A stretch of 64,000 bases of DNA, taken from positions 62,001 through 126,000 of the forward strand of contig NZ_NPDZ01000004.1 of assembly GCF_002811875.1 (NCBI RefSeq). The letters are read 5' to 3'. Positions 1-9,661 of the stretch are shown here, piece after piece. The notes beneath the pieces were generated by a model that worked only from the letters and a program-made list of their open reading frames with translations, ran no database searches and was not told the DNA's origin. The position numbers and the translations under genes were made by a program. Positions within the stretch are counted from its first letter, which is position 1; each line of letters begins with the position of its first letter. The DNA comes from Leptospira perolatii. Its GTDB lineage: Bacteria > Spirochaetota > Leptospiria > Leptospirales > Leptospiraceae.

Positions 1-3000
1 TATTGAAAGTCTCAATCTCACTTTGGGCTCTCTTTAGAAAATTTGCCAAAGGCATTCTTTGTTGTGAAACTTGGTTGTTCTCCAAATTTATCAATAAAGT
101 TCCCAGGACCGACCTCTTGAACTGAATGATAGCGTAGACCAAGCCTTTAGAAAGTTCTAATTCAATTTTATCCACCGCATAACTCGTATATATGAAATCA
201 GTGAGTAAATTCGAAGGTGCCACGATATTAATCGCACTTTTTCCGAAGTCTCTGCCGATTTGGAACACGCTAAAAAATAAATTCAGATTCGGGACCGGAT
301 CGGCCAGATTTCTTCCGGATAAATTCACATCCGCCTTGATCTTTCCGTCGTCTATATTCGCCCTACTTTTGGTCGGCAATAACTGCTTTAGATCTATGTC
401 CTTAACTCTCAACGCGAGAGAATACTCCATCTTTTCGGGATCTCCAGAGCCAACATTTACGATCACATCCTTTCCGAGAATCTCTCCATCCAAAGTGAAT
501 ACTTTCAAAAAATCCATTGTCAAAAAATTTTCGGAATATTCCAGGTTCGCTTCTAATCCCGGTTCATTCCCCTTCGGTTTGACATATTCAAAAGGCAAAC
601 CCTTCAAGGAAGGATGGGTCCCGAGAATTTCCCGTATCGTAAAATTAGGGGCATGAATCCTTCCGTAGTTGAGAACATATTTTCGCTTATTCCCCTCGAT
701 CAAGTTCTTTGTCTCTTTCACCGCCAAGTCATGAGTAAACGGAACTTTTGCGTTCAGGCCTTCTACTCGATACAATTTACATTCCGGACCAGGACAAAGC
801 TGATTGCTAACATATACTCTGGAATCGTTCGACTTCAGTTCTCCCGAAACCTTTGTTCCGGAAAGTTGAAAATTCAGGCCAAGATCTCCTTTGAATGTAA
901 GTCCTTTGGCAAGATATGAGTCTTCCTTAGAAAAAATTTTAAGGCCGCCCGAAATATCAGGCACAAGTTCTCCAGGAGATCCGTCGGAAGATTTAGATCT
1001 TTTGAATGTACCTTTTGCACCTAAAGAGAATTTGTTTCCGAAGGCAATCAATTGAAGCTCATCCAACGCTATCTTTTCCGGAGGAGATCCTTGAATACTT
1101 GTCTGCACGTTCAAGCGGCCATCCGAAATTTCTAATCCGGGCAAATCCAAAGATAGGCTTGCTTTAACCGACTGATTCTTCTCTATCTTTGAGTAAGCGA
1201 TGTCTCCTCGCACCGAAATTTTGTTCCCAATCTGAGTACGGACTGGAATCATGCTCTCCCGCAATGACAATGGCAAAGCAGGAATTAGGCGATCCAAATC
1301 GGTCTCGATCTTGGTCCGTTTTAGATCAAGTGAGAGTTGATTCCGAAGCGAAATCGAACCGCTCGTAAAAAGAGAAAGCGCGTTTCCATTCCCAGGAGAA
1401 GACGCAAGAATTCCCAAGGATGACAGATGGATAAACTCCAAGTTCCAAGCCTTGTGAGTAAAATGAAGAGATCCGACTAAATTCGCCTGCAATCCGATGT
1501 TTCCGGAATGACCTCTTCCTAAGGAAAATCGAAAACCATTTACAGTCGTTTTCAAATTTGTAGATAAAGAGGAGAATCCTTTGCCGTTAACTTGCAACTC
1601 TGCTCCCAAAGTACCGGACAAGGAAGGTACATAATTGCCGAGCGGGAAGTTTGATAGACGCAGGAAAAGATCCACTTTCGGATCACTCGAATTTCCTTTT
1701 CCGCTATATCCCAGGTTTCCTTCGATAGAAAATCCGTTGTAAAGAGCTTTCAGTTTTTTTAATTCTAGTTGTTTGATCCAAGGAAGCGGAAACTCCCCGC
1801 TTGGCTCTTCCTTAGTTAAAAAATCGAATTTTCCATCCCAATCCAATTGGAATTCGGGAATAGAATGCCTTTTAGCTCCGAGCGAAATGTCGATCCCACT
1901 CCCCTTGATTTCCCCCAAGATCCTAAGATCTTTAGGAGTTCCTTCGATCAATATCGGCGCTAGAGACGCTTCTCCATTCAGTCGGATAGTATGAAGTCCT
2001 AATCCTCTTAGAAATTCGCTCACTGGAGTAAGTCGGATCTTAGATTTTTGGATCGCGAATCGTAACTTTCTATCCTCGCTCTCGAGCTCGGTAAGTTTTC
2101 CTTCGGCTTCGAGCCAGGGATCATCATTCACTCGTAATTCAAGATTTTTTAATACGATTTCTTCTTCTTTCGGAAATACATTCAGATCGTATTTCAGGGA
2201 AAATCCGAAGGGGGCTACGAGTTGGTTTCGAACTTTCAAAGGAATTTTTTCGGCTCCGATATCCATCTTAGAGATAAGAGCTCCACTTCGATTCGGATCC
2301 TCCTGCCATACCCAAGAGAGCCGAAACGGATGGTCCAAACTCCTAGAAGAATCGAGGAAAAAGATTCTAACCGTCCTTTCAGGGTTTAACTTAAGATCGA
2401 AGTCGTCGATCAGTTCCAAAATGCTCAGGTCTAAGGGAATTCTCCAAAAACGAACCGTGTCCAGTTCGAATCCTAACTGAAACCCTTCCATTCCCGCAGA
2501 GTACGAGCTTTTTAAAGATCGGATTCGAATATTAATGTCTTTCAAATCCAAATGTAGATAAGCGCTGACCGGAAAATAGGTCCGGATTTCATCTAACGGA
2601 GCCTCTTCCTTTTTTTTCTTGGGAGAACTTGGTCCGAAAAATGCGCTCAGATTCCATTCGGATCCTTTTTGTAGGAGGTCCAAATCCAGTCCTTCCAGAC
2701 CGATTCTGGAAATCTTCAGCCTTCCCAAAAATAGCGCGGGAAGATTGTAGGAAAATTCCAGTTCTTTTACTTTTAGTATCTGTGTCCCACCCCAATCCGG
2801 ACCGGAATTCAGACTGACGTCAATTAGGCGGATTCCGAAAAGTAATGAGAATTTCTTTACGTTTCCCCGGATTTCTCCCTGAAACGCGTGGGATATGTAT
2901 CGATCAAACAGGTACTGTCCTGTAATCGAATTAAAGAGTAGAAGATAAAGTAGGGTAATACTTGCGAGTATGCTAAGTAGAAGTTTTCGCTTTAGAACAG

Positions 3001-3022
3001 ATTGAAAAAGATCTGAGTCCAC
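1..3022 (-). CDS. AsmA/TamB-like large envelope protein, partial (3' end beyond window)
   Basis: The frame is open from a GTG at 3022 to the left edge, giving at least 1007 residues with no stop in the stretches I translated. The start has a GGAG four bases upstream and lies 15 nt after the stop of the preceding STAS gene, so the two are probably cotranscribed. Residues about 13-32 form one hydrophobic segment (an N-terminal inner-membrane anchor). The rest is a long beta-rich, low-cysteine sequence with many short repeats of hydrophobic-polar strands, typical of AsmA-family proteins that bridge inner and outer membranes and help move or assemble lipids. Family membership is inferred from this architecture and from the stretch near the left edge (AINIVAPSNLL, then AIVQFKRSVLGTLL); no catalytic motif is expected. 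A plain hypothetical outer-envelope protein is the alternative. Confidence 0.6.
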   Translation of the reverse strand, partial: MDSDLFQSVLKRKLLLSILASITLLYLLLFNSITGQYLFDRYISHAFQGEIRGNVKKFSLLFGIRLIDVSLNSGPDWGGTQILKVKELEFSYNLPALFLGRLKISRIGLEGLDLDLLQKGSEWNLSAFFGPSSPKKKKEEAPLDEIRTYFPVSAYLHLDLKDINIRIRSLKSSYSAGMEGFQLGFELDTVRFWRIPLDLSILELIDDFDLKLNPERTVRIFFLDSSRSLDHPFRLSWVWQEDPNRSGALISKMDIGAEKIPLKVRNQLVAPFGFSLKYDLNVFPKEEEIVLKNLELRVNDDPWLEAEGKLTELESEDRKLRFAIQKSKIRLTPVSEFLRGLGLHTIRLNGEASLAPILIEGTPKDLRILGEIKGSGIDISLGAKRHSIPEFQLDWDGKFDFLTKEEPSGEFPLPWIKQLELKKLKALYNGFSIEGNLGYSGKGNSSDPKVDLFLRLSNFPLGNYVPSLSGTLGAELQVNGKGFSSLSTNLKTTVNGFRFSLGRGHSGNIGLQANLVGSLHFTHKAWNLEFIHLSSLGILASSPGNGNALSLFTSGSISLRNQLSLDLKRTKIETDLDRLIPALPLSLRESMIPVRTQIGNKISVRGDIAYSKIEKNQSVKASLSLDLPGLEISDGRLNVQTSIQGSPPEKIALDELQLIAFGNKFSLGAKGTFKRSKSSDGSPGELVPDISGGLKIFSKEDSYLAKGLTFKGDLGLNFQLSGTKVSGELKSNDSRVYVSNQLCPGPECKLYRVEGLNAKVPFTHDLAVKETKNLIEGNKRKYVLNYGRIHAPNFTIREILGTHPSLKGLPFEYVKPKGNEPGLEANLEYSENFLTMDFLKVFTLDGEILGKDVIVNVGSGDPEKMEYSLALRVKDIDLKQLLPTKSRANIDDGKIKADVNLSGRNLADPVPNLNLFFSVFQIGRDFGKSAINIVAPSNLLTDFIYTSYAVDKIELELSKGLVYAIIQFKRSVLGTLLINLENNQVSQQRMPLANFLKRAQSEIETFN

Positions 3023-3037
3023 GAGACTCCGAGAATT

Positions 3038-3379
3038 TCAGTATTCGAACGATTCTATTGCCTCTTCCAAGGTTTTGTAGATTTCGAAGATGCTAGCGAG
3101 CTTCGTTATCTCCATCAAGTTTTCAATATCGGAATTTAGATTGGTAAAAACCATCCTTCCTTTCAAGCCGTCGATATGCTTGTAAATATTGAGAAACATC
3201 CCCAACCCGGCAGAGTTGATAAAGGGCACTTTTTTGAGGTCGATGATAAATTTAGGGACGTCACCTTTCGAAATATATTCTTCGATTTTCTGTCCAAGTT
3301 CGAATTCGTTTCCCGCTTTAATAGGTCCTTCGATCTTGATAATGTGGACGTCGTTTTTCGTGGTGACTTTGATTTTCAT
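3038..3379 (-). CDS. STAS-domain anti-sigma factor antagonist
   Basis: This 113-residue protein is a single STAS domain of the SpoIIAA/RsbV type, which binds anti-sigma kinases in partner-switching circuits. The signature loop FINSAGLG (residues 53-60) places a serine at residue 56, the position phosphorylated in SpoIIAA and RsbV; the Asp usually before it is Asn here. It lies directly upstream of the AsmA-like gene. A second STAS protein is at 25695-26030 and a REC-SpoIIE phosphatase at 44520-45623, which could dephosphorylate such proteins. The partner kinase is not in this window. Confidence 0.88.
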   Translation of the reverse strand: MKIKVTTKNDVHIIKIEGPIKAGNEFELGQKIEEYISKGDVPKFIIDLKKVPFINSAGLGMFLNIYKHIDGLKGRMVFTNLNSDIENLMEITKLASIFEIYKTLEEAIESFEY

Positions 3380-3590
3380 AACCCTTTCTTGGATTTTTGT
3401 GAAAATATAGAATCTTCATTCTGGCCGTGTTGTAAAGCCCTTTTTTCCGCTAAGCCCCCGATAAAACCCGGACCTTTTTGTAGAATTTGCGTTTTCTAAA
3501 AAAGCTCGCAAGACTCTAACCCAAGCAAAATTTCGGGGGAATAATGATCGACATTTTGGGACAAGCGAAACAACGTACCAAGCGTCCACG

Positions 3591-4574
3591 ATGACTTCCA
3601 AACCTCCTATATTATCCGTAGTAATTCCTGTTTATAACGAAGAGAAAACCGTACCGGAGCTGATCAAGAGACTCAAAAATCTCCAGGGCATTTTGAAGGA
3701 ACGATTCTCGTTCTCCAAAGAAGATACTGAAATTTTATTTGTGAACGATGGGTCCAGAGACAAAACTTTGGAACTCCTACGAGAATTTTGCGAATCGGAA
3801 ACCGGGTTTGCACTAGTCAATCTTTCTAGAAACTACGGACACCAATTAGCCATTACCGCGGGAATCGATAGCGCAAGGGGAGAGGCGGTTGTAGTGATGG
3901 ACGGAGATTTGCAGGATCCTCCTGAATTCGTCGCAGATTTGTACGCAAAATTGGGCGAAGGCTACGATGTAGTTTATGCACGCCGAAGAAAAAGAGAGGG
4001 AGAATCCATCTTTAAGTTGGTCACCGCTCATATCTTTTATCGGACCTTAAAAAAAATGACCAGATTCGATATCCCGATCGATACCGGAGACTTTCGAATC
4101 ATGAGCCGGAGAGTGACCGACGTTTTAGTCTCTATGCGGGAGCAACACAGGTATATTCGCGGATTGATAGCCTGGATAGGTTTTCGGCAGACTGGCCTGG
4201 AATATGATAGAGACGAAAGGTTCGACGGCGAAACAAAATTCTCCGTGGGCAAAATGTTGAAATTTGCGATCGACGGAATCACATCTTTTTCTTCGGCTCC
4301 GTTAAAGCTTTCCTCCTACCTCGGTTTCCTTACCGCTTTTGTAGGCGCGCTCTATGCAATTTATGTAATCTATCTAAAACTTTTCACCGCAAATACAATC
4401 CAAGGTTGGACTAGCGTAATGATCGTAGTGCTTCTCTTAGGTGGCATACAACTGATTGCGTTGGGAATGATCGGGGAATATCTGAGTAGAGTGCATGATC
4501 AATCCAAGAACAGACCTCTCTATGTAATAGAAAAAGTATATTCGGTCGAATCCAAACCAAAACGCAGGAAATAG
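3591..4574 (+). CDS. Polyprenyl-phosphate glycosyltransferase, GT2 (DPM1/GtrB/ArnC-like)
   Basis: This 327-residue protein starts with the GT2 signature SVVIPVYNEE (residues 9-18), has FVNDGSRDKT near residue 50 and MDGDLQDPPE near residue 101 (the metal-binding Asp motif), and ends with two hydrophobic segments near residues 235-260 and 268-292. This layout is that of enzymes that transfer a sugar from a nucleotide sugar to a polyprenyl phosphate at the inner membrane. The next gene, 6 nt downstream, encodes a polytopic GT-C-like protein that could use the lipid-linked sugar, so the pair probably glycosylates an envelope polymer such as LPS. The sugar cannot be deduced. It is divergent from the STAS gene across about 210 bp. 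Confidence 0.88.
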   Translation: MTSKPPILSVVIPVYNEEKTVPELIKRLKNLQGILKERFSFSKEDTEILFVNDGSRDKTLELLREFCESETGFALVNLSRNYGHQLAITAGIDSARGEAVVVMDGDLQDPPEFVADLYAKLGEGYDVVYARRRKREGESIFKLVTAHIFYRTLKKMTRFDIPIDTGDFRIMSRRVTDVLVSMREQHRYIRGLIAWIGFRQTGLEYDRDERFDGETKFSVGKMLKFAIDGITSFSSAPLKLSSYLGFLTAFVGALYAIYVIYLKLFTANTIQGWTSVMIVVLLLGGIQLIALGMIGEYLSRVHDQSKNRPLYVIEKVYSVESKPKRRK

Positions 4575-4580
4575 AATTCT

Positions 4581-6572
4581 ATGCGACTAAACTGGGACAA
4601 AATCGCAGGCGTCATTCTCTCTACAGCCCTGTTCTATGCCGTAGGGCTCATGGTCTGGAAAAACTGGACCGCTTTCACAAATATTTGCCCCATCACGGAT
4701 TTACTGACCTGGGATGAGAATATCCGGCTCAATGTGGTGCTCGATCAATACCAGGATTTTAAGGAATGGAAAATTTGGAGGGGGTTCCTTCCTTTTCTAG
4801 AGTCTCCCACTTGGCCTCCTCTAAGATCGATTTTATCCTTGGTTCTACTGTTTCTTCCAGGGGAATGGTCGATCACCTGGAAGGATTCATTTCTCGGCCT
4901 AACTTTCTATGCACTTTGCTTTCCCACGATTTTATATACTACTTTCAAAATCACAAAGTCTTTAAGCTTTTCTAGTTTAGTGTCTCTATTCGTTCTGGCG
5001 ATGACATTGCATACTTCCGAGACCCCTTCCTATAGTTTGTCTTCGATGCTCGAAACACAAGGAATGCTCGTTTTACTCTGGGTATATTATTCGCTTTATA
5101 AACTTTATTCCGAAACTCGCACTGTCCCCGCAGGAGAAGAACTTCCGAAGGGAAGCAAGTCAAAGATTCTAGTTTCGGTTTCCTTAATATTATTATTCTT
5201 TACCAAATATCCTTACGGACTCTTACTTTTCATTTCTATCTTTATCTATGAATGCTTATCCAGATTCCCCGAAGTGATCGGATTTTTTAGATTTGCATTA
5301 CGTAAGCATTACAAAGGAATACGGTTGGTCTTCCTATTCCTTGTCGTAGGAGCAGTCCTTTCTCTGCCTGTACTTCGAGTACTAACAAATTGGAATCTAG
5401 ACCAAAGATCATTTAAGAAAGTCTTATATTTTCTGACGGTTCTACTTTTTTTAGACTTTAACTATTTCTTATATTCCTCTCGAGCTGGTGTCAAAAGATA
5501 CGCGCCGCCCTCCTTGAGGATCTTATACATTTTTGCGATTCTGCCTTGCTTCCTTTGGCTGTTTGCAAATCCGGATCGGGTCATGAGCCTCGTAAATGCT
5601 CAGATGATCGTGAACGAATTCGTCACCAGTTTTATTTTGAGCCTATTCGAGTCCCCGACTGGAAAGCTGCCGGTCAGCCACGTGTTCCAAAATCCCTGGA
5701 TATTCAGAATATTCTTTTTTGGAATCTCAGGAATTATTGCGACCTGGTTCTTTTTTAAGGTTTCTGGCAGGTCTTTACTCTGGCAAACCGAAAGCAGCGA
5801 ATTTGCGGAAGCATCTATTTCTACAAAGCATACACCGGAACCGAGCCAAGGATGGATCGACTCCAAGCTCGCAAAACTCGAAAGTGTTTCTTGGCCAAAG
5901 GTATTTTTGGATCCGTTATTTGCGATCACTGCGATCGTATTTTTGCAATACATAGTGATCGATGCCACTACAGGCAACAAACAGCTCCGTCACGTGTTCT
6001 ATCCTTTGCCTGCTTTACTTTGGATGTTAAGTTTATGGTCCTTTAGGGCTATTCTAGGATCTTCCCAAAAGTTTAAAATTGCATGCCTTGCGATTTCTAT
6101 CATCTGCTTTGGATCAGGGCTCTCACTTTTTGCATCCGAAGGTGGCTTGCTCAGAACTTCATATTCTCAAATCCAATACTTTTGTTTAAAGGGATTCAGG
6201 GTCGACGCATTCCAACCGGCTCGGGACTTAGCCGGTGAAATCTCCGAAGAGGGTAAATATATTTTGTTAAACGCATTTCATGAGGATGAGAATTTTCAAA
6301 AACCTGGTAGAATACTGGCGTCCGAATTCGACTTGTTGTTCCGGTTAAAGACTCTTGAAAAAGGGAAAGTACGGAATGATTCCAAATACCAATGGAAGAA
6401 CTGGAACGAATTTGAACGATTACTATTCGTAGGTCCTGAATGCTCTCTTTCCGAGAAAATGACTCAAAGAATTCATACCATGGATGTTTCCTTGCAGGAG
6501 ATTCGGGAGATAAAACATCCGAGCGGTCTGTATTGCATGAAGGAATTCCAAATTCGTCGTTCCGTAAAATAA
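4581..6572 (+). CDS. Polytopic membrane protein, probable GT-C-type glycosyltransferase
   Basis: This 663-residue protein has ten or more hydrophobic segments. The first is at about residues 10-25, followed by a periplasmic loop containing LTWDENIRLN (near residue 40). An acidic motif in this first loop is the hallmark of GT-C enzymes that use lipid-phosphate sugar donors (ArnT/PMT type). The C-terminal 120 residues are soluble. The gene is 6 nt after the GT2 gene, which makes a donor-acceptor relationship likely. Overall similarity to named GT-C families is weak by eye, so the assignment rests on topology, the acidic loop and context. It could also be an unrelated Leptospira membrane protein. 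Confidence 0.6.
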   Translation: MRLNWDKIAGVILSTALFYAVGLMVWKNWTAFTNICPITDLLTWDENIRLNVVLDQYQDFKEWKIWRGFLPFLESPTWPPLRSILSLVLLFLPGEWSITWKDSFLGLTFYALCFPTILYTTFKITKSLSFSSLVSLFVLAMTLHTSETPSYSLSSMLETQGMLVLLWVYYSLYKLYSETRTVPAGEELPKGSKSKILVSVSLILLFFTKYPYGLLLFISIFIYECLSRFPEVIGFFRFALRKHYKGIRLVFLFLVVGAVLSLPVLRVLTNWNLDQRSFKKVLYFLTVLLFLDFNYFLYSSRAGVKRYAPPSLRILYIFAILPCFLWLFANPDRVMSLVNAQMIVNEFVTSFILSLFESPTGKLPVSHVFQNPWIFRIFFFGISGIIATWFFFKVSGRSLLWQTESSEFAEASISTKHTPEPSQGWIDSKLAKLESVSWPKVFLDPLFAITAIVFLQYIVIDATTGNKQLRHVFYPLPALLWMLSLWSFRAILGSSQKFKIACLAISIICFGSGLSLFASEGGLLRTSYSQIQYFCLKGFRVDAFQPARDLAGEISEEGKYILLNAFHEDENFQKPGRILASEFDLLFRLKTLEKGKVRNDSKYQWKNWNEFERLLFVGPECSLSEKMTQRIHTMDVSLQEIREIKHPSGLYCMKEFQIRRSVK

Positions 6573-6637
6573 CCGCGACACTTCTCTTAACATTTGGAAG
6601 CTCAGATTCGCGTCTCGGTTCCGACGGGTAGGTTTTC

Positions 6638-8632
6638 GTGTTTCACCCTTGGCTATATCCAGCTATCCTTGCTTCCTTACCTTGGGCCTTTTTTCTACTT
6701 TGCGTTTATTTATACTTATACTATCAGGAGCGTCAAAAAGCTCTTCTAGTCTGGGGCGCTTGTTGGTTCTTCCACTTACTATACTACATTGGTTATTTAC
6801 TGCAAGTATCTGGATATTCTGAAATATTCTTTCCTGTACTCACATTGGATTTGCTCAGAGCCTATCTACAATTGTTAGGTTGCATTTATTTCTTGAAGCG
6901 TTCTCTTCCTGGAATCTGGAATGTATTCTTTTTTGGGATAGGAGCGTATTCAATTTATCAGGATTTTTCCGGACTGAAAGAGCCGATGCCGGTTACGGTC
7001 TTGCTATTCGCTTCGTATCTGTACACCGGAACTATTTTTTTACGCAGCACCGACGCGAATATCGGCAAAAGGTTAGCTGGAGTTTTATTTCTTTTCTGGA
7101 GTCTTCATGCGGGCAGCTTTCCGTTTTTAGACCAAACTTCCAAAGAATTCGTATCCTTCGGATTTGTGCTTGGCTCCTTTTTCAGATTCTCAATTGCAAT
7201 TTCATTTCTGCTCTTAGTGTTGGAAGACAGCAAAGAAGCTTTCTTAAGAAGCGAGGCAAAATATAGAAAAATCGTGGATACATCCCAGGAAGGGATTTGG
7301 GTGATCGATCACAATTCAATCACAACATTCATGAATCATAAAATGTGTCAGTTGCTCGGCAGACCGGTAGATGAGCTGATCGGAAAGTCACTCTTTGAAC
7401 TTACAGATCCGATTCATAAAAACATAATAGAAGAAAGATTAGAACAACGCAAAGCAGGCAAATCAGAAATCCATGAGTTCCAGTTTGCGCAGCCGGATGG
7501 CTCCGTAAAATGGACTCTCATGTCGGCTAGTCCATTGCATGATGAACAGGGTAACTATGAAGGCGCTCTCGCAATGGTGACCGATATCACTCCGATTAAA
7601 ATGGCTACGGAAGCATTAAGAGAAAGGGAAAGGCAGATATCGACTCTGATCCAGAATCTTCCCGGAATCGCATTTAGATGTAAGGAGGATACGAATTGGA
7701 CGATGGAGTTTATTAGCGACGGCTGCAAGGAACTCACAGGTTATTCGGCTTCTGAATTTGTAAAAAACACTGTCGTTGCATTTGCTGATATCATCCATCC
7801 TGAAGATAGACAAGCCGTATACGATAGTGTAAACGATTCTAGATGGTCTGACAGGCCCTACCAACTTATCTACAGAATTGTACGCAGAGATGGAGAAATT
7901 CGGTGGTTGTTAGAACAAGGCTCAGCGGTGAAGAACGAAAAGGGCGAAACCCTTGCTCTGGAAGGATTTATCAGCGACTTCACTCAGGTCAAACTCGCAG
8001 AGGACATTGTCGCGGAGGCGCTCAAAGAAAAAGAACTTTTGTTGAAGGAAGTCCACCATAGAGTAAAAAACTATCTGCAAGTTTTATCCAGCCTTATCTC
8101 TCTACATTTGGACCAAATCAAGGCATCGGACCCCGTCTCGGTTTTGAAGGAAAGCCAAAACAGAATTCTATCGATGGCTTTTGTGCACGAGTCATTGTAT
8201 GGAAAGCAATCTCTTTCCGAGGACTTTCTTCCGGAATATGTAAAGAAACTAACAGAGAATCTACTGCACTCTTTCGGCTGGAACGAAAGAGAACTAACCG
8301 TGGATATCCAGTGCGATTCCATACAAATTAGACAAGATGCTTTTATACCGATCGGTTTGATACTGAATGAGCTAGTTACGAATTGTTTAAAGCACGGTTT
8401 CCCCGCTTTCTTAGTGAGAGACCAAAAAATTCTCAGGATCAATGTTTCAAAAAAAGAAGATTCTATTTATCTAGAAGTCGAAGACAATGGAGTGGGGAAA
8501 AAGGTCACAAACTCTAATCGAGATTCGCTCGGGCTGCAACTTATCGAACTATTGACCAGACAGTTGAAAGGTACAGTGACCGATTTAAAAAGAAGCGAGG
8601 GAACCGCTACCCAAGTGCGATTCCCTATTTGA
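6638..8632 (+). CDS. PAS-domain sensor histidine kinase (HisKA_2 type) with N-terminal membrane domain
   Basis: This 664-residue protein starts at GTG 6638, preceded by a GTAGG Shine-Dalgarno-like sequence. Residues 1-200 hold about seven hydrophobic segments. Two PAS domains follow (about 205-330 and 335-455, the second of the PAS_3 type with RRDGEIRWLLEQG). The dimerization domain carries EVHHRVKNYLQVLSSL (near residue 470), the phospho-acceptor His motif of the HisKA_2 subfamily. A HATPase_c domain ends the protein, with N box ILNELVTNCLKHGF and G1 box VEDNGVGKK. No response regulator lies next to it; such orphan kinases often signal to stand-alone regulators. It is 65 nt downstream of the glycosyltransferase gene and could share its transcript. 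Confidence 0.9.
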   Translation: MFHPWLYPAILASLPWAFFLLCVYLYLYYQERQKALLVWGACWFFHLLYYIGYLLQVSGYSEIFFPVLTLDLLRAYLQLLGCIYFLKRSLPGIWNVFFFGIGAYSIYQDFSGLKEPMPVTVLLFASYLYTGTIFLRSTDANIGKRLAGVLFLFWSLHAGSFPFLDQTSKEFVSFGFVLGSFFRFSIAISFLLLVLEDSKEAFLRSEAKYRKIVDTSQEGIWVIDHNSITTFMNHKMCQLLGRPVDELIGKSLFELTDPIHKNIIEERLEQRKAGKSEIHEFQFAQPDGSVKWTLMSASPLHDEQGNYEGALAMVTDITPIKMATEALRERERQISTLIQNLPGIAFRCKEDTNWTMEFISDGCKELTGYSASEFVKNTVVAFADIIHPEDRQAVYDSVNDSRWSDRPYQLIYRIVRRDGEIRWLLEQGSAVKNEKGETLALEGFISDFTQVKLAEDIVAEALKEKELLLKEVHHRVKNYLQVLSSLISLHLDQIKASDPVSVLKESQNRILSMAFVHESLYGKQSLSEDFLPEYVKKLTENLLHSFGWNERELTVDIQCDSIQIRQDAFIPIGLILNELVTNCLKHGFPAFLVRDQKILRINVSKKEDSIYLEVEDNGVGKKVTNSNRDSLGLQLIELLTRQLKGTVTDLKRSEGTATQVRFPI

Positions 8633-8677
8633 AAATCTTAGAATTCTTATTTAGCTATCGTTCGTACAATAGCCAGC

Positions 8678-9508
8678 CTAGCCTGAAGCTTCGGCTTTTT
8701 GCGCAGATCTTGGCACAGATATTTCTCTTTCGGGAACTCGATTGGAGACTTCTCTAAAAGTGTCCCAATATTTCTCGTGATTGGTTCCCATCAACCTGTC
8801 CCAAAAATTAAAATACAACCCGTAATTGCAGTTAAAGTATTTATGGTGCATATTATGGTGAGTTGTAGAATTATGTAATCGTAATATCTTATTATCCGCA
8901 AAGCCTTTCGGAAAAAGTTCAAACGATAGATGCCCAAGAACGTTCAAGAAAGTACTATATAGCAAAAAAGCAAAGATCGCGATTCCGTGCACCGGAAACA
9001 ACAACGCGACCAGAGGCACGATGCCGCTTTCTACGATCGCCTCGAGTGGATGAAACGAAAAAGCGGCCCAAGGAGAAGGATTCGTAGATTTGTGATGAGT
9101 AAGATGCATTCTTTTGAACAGCAAAGGATGATGCATCAAACGATGCGTCCAATAAAAGTATGCATCGTGTAACAGAATCATTGCCACAATGCTAAATAGT
9201 AAATAAGGAACTCCATAGTCTGAAACATGATCGTAGACTTTCGTCCAACCCATTTCCTTCATCCAGAGGAGCAAACTCGCAGAACCTGCAAAGATAAAGA
9301 AGGTAGAGGCCGAGTATTTGATCTCGTGAAAGATCTTTTCTTTTTCCGGCAATTTGTTTTGAATAATTTTGTGAGCTAGCTTGCTTCGGAAAATAATCCA
9401 AATAAACAAGTAAGCTCCACCGGAAAGCAATAGGTATCTGAACCATAGATTTCCGACCATAAAAAAGTAATAACCGTCATATCCAAGTTTTGCAGCGAGT
9501 TCGCTCAT
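8678..9508 (-). CDS. Fatty acid hydroxylase / sterol desaturase family membrane enzyme
   Basis: This is an integral-membrane di-iron oxygenase of about 276 residues. The histidine clusters of the family are all present in order: HDAYFYWTHRLMHH, HLTHH a few residues later, and HNSTTHHNMHH near the C terminus. Four or five hydrophobic segments surround them. I chose the ATG at 9508 because GGAG lies 8 nt before it; a GTG at 9517 is also in frame. Members of this family hydroxylate or desaturate lipids and sterol- or hopanoid-like substrates, and the substrate here is unknown. A TATAAT-like sequence lies at 9544-9549 on the minus strand. The gene is convergent with the histidine kinase. Confidence 0.85.
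   Translation of the reverse strand: MSELAAKLGYDGYYFFMVGNLWFRYLLLSGGAYLFIWIIFRSKLAHKIIQNKLPEKEKIFHEIKYSASTFFIFAGSASLLLWMKEMGWTKVYDHVSDYGVPYLLFSIVAMILLHDAYFYWTHRLMHHPLLFKRMHLTHHKSTNPSPWAAFSFHPLEAIVESGIVPLVALLFPVHGIAIFAFLLYSTFLNVLGHLSFELFPKGFADNKILRLHNSTTHHNMHHKYFNCNYGLYFNFWDRLMGTNHEKYWDTFREVSNRVPEREISVPRSAQKAEASG
8680..8700 (+). terminator. Possible rho-independent terminator
   Basis: AGCC/GGCT arms around a GAAGC-TTC core are followed by five T residues. It would stop the rightward histidine-kinase transcript, although it overlaps the last codons of the convergent hydroxylase gene. The stem is short and has mismatches, so this is tentative. Confidence 0.35.
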
Positions 9509-9661
9509 GTTCTTCACTCCATTCCTAAAACCGGAACTTCTTTATTATACGACTTCGTTCGATATAAGATCTTACCGATCTTAAATAAACCTAGCCGATT
9601 TTGAAATTGGATAGGTTTTTTAGAAAATTCTAAGGTTTCCTAGGTTACTTTGGGCGCTGGT

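Noticed and set aside
3416..3601. Short open frame on the minus strand before the GT2 gene
   Set aside because: It runs through the divergent promoter gap and into the GT2 start; its composition is not protein-like.
9600..9660. AACCTA/TAGGTT inverted repeat after the DHFR-like gene, considered as terminator or attC
   Set aside because: The arms are only 6 bp with a long loop, and the core sequences do not match attC, so neither call holds.
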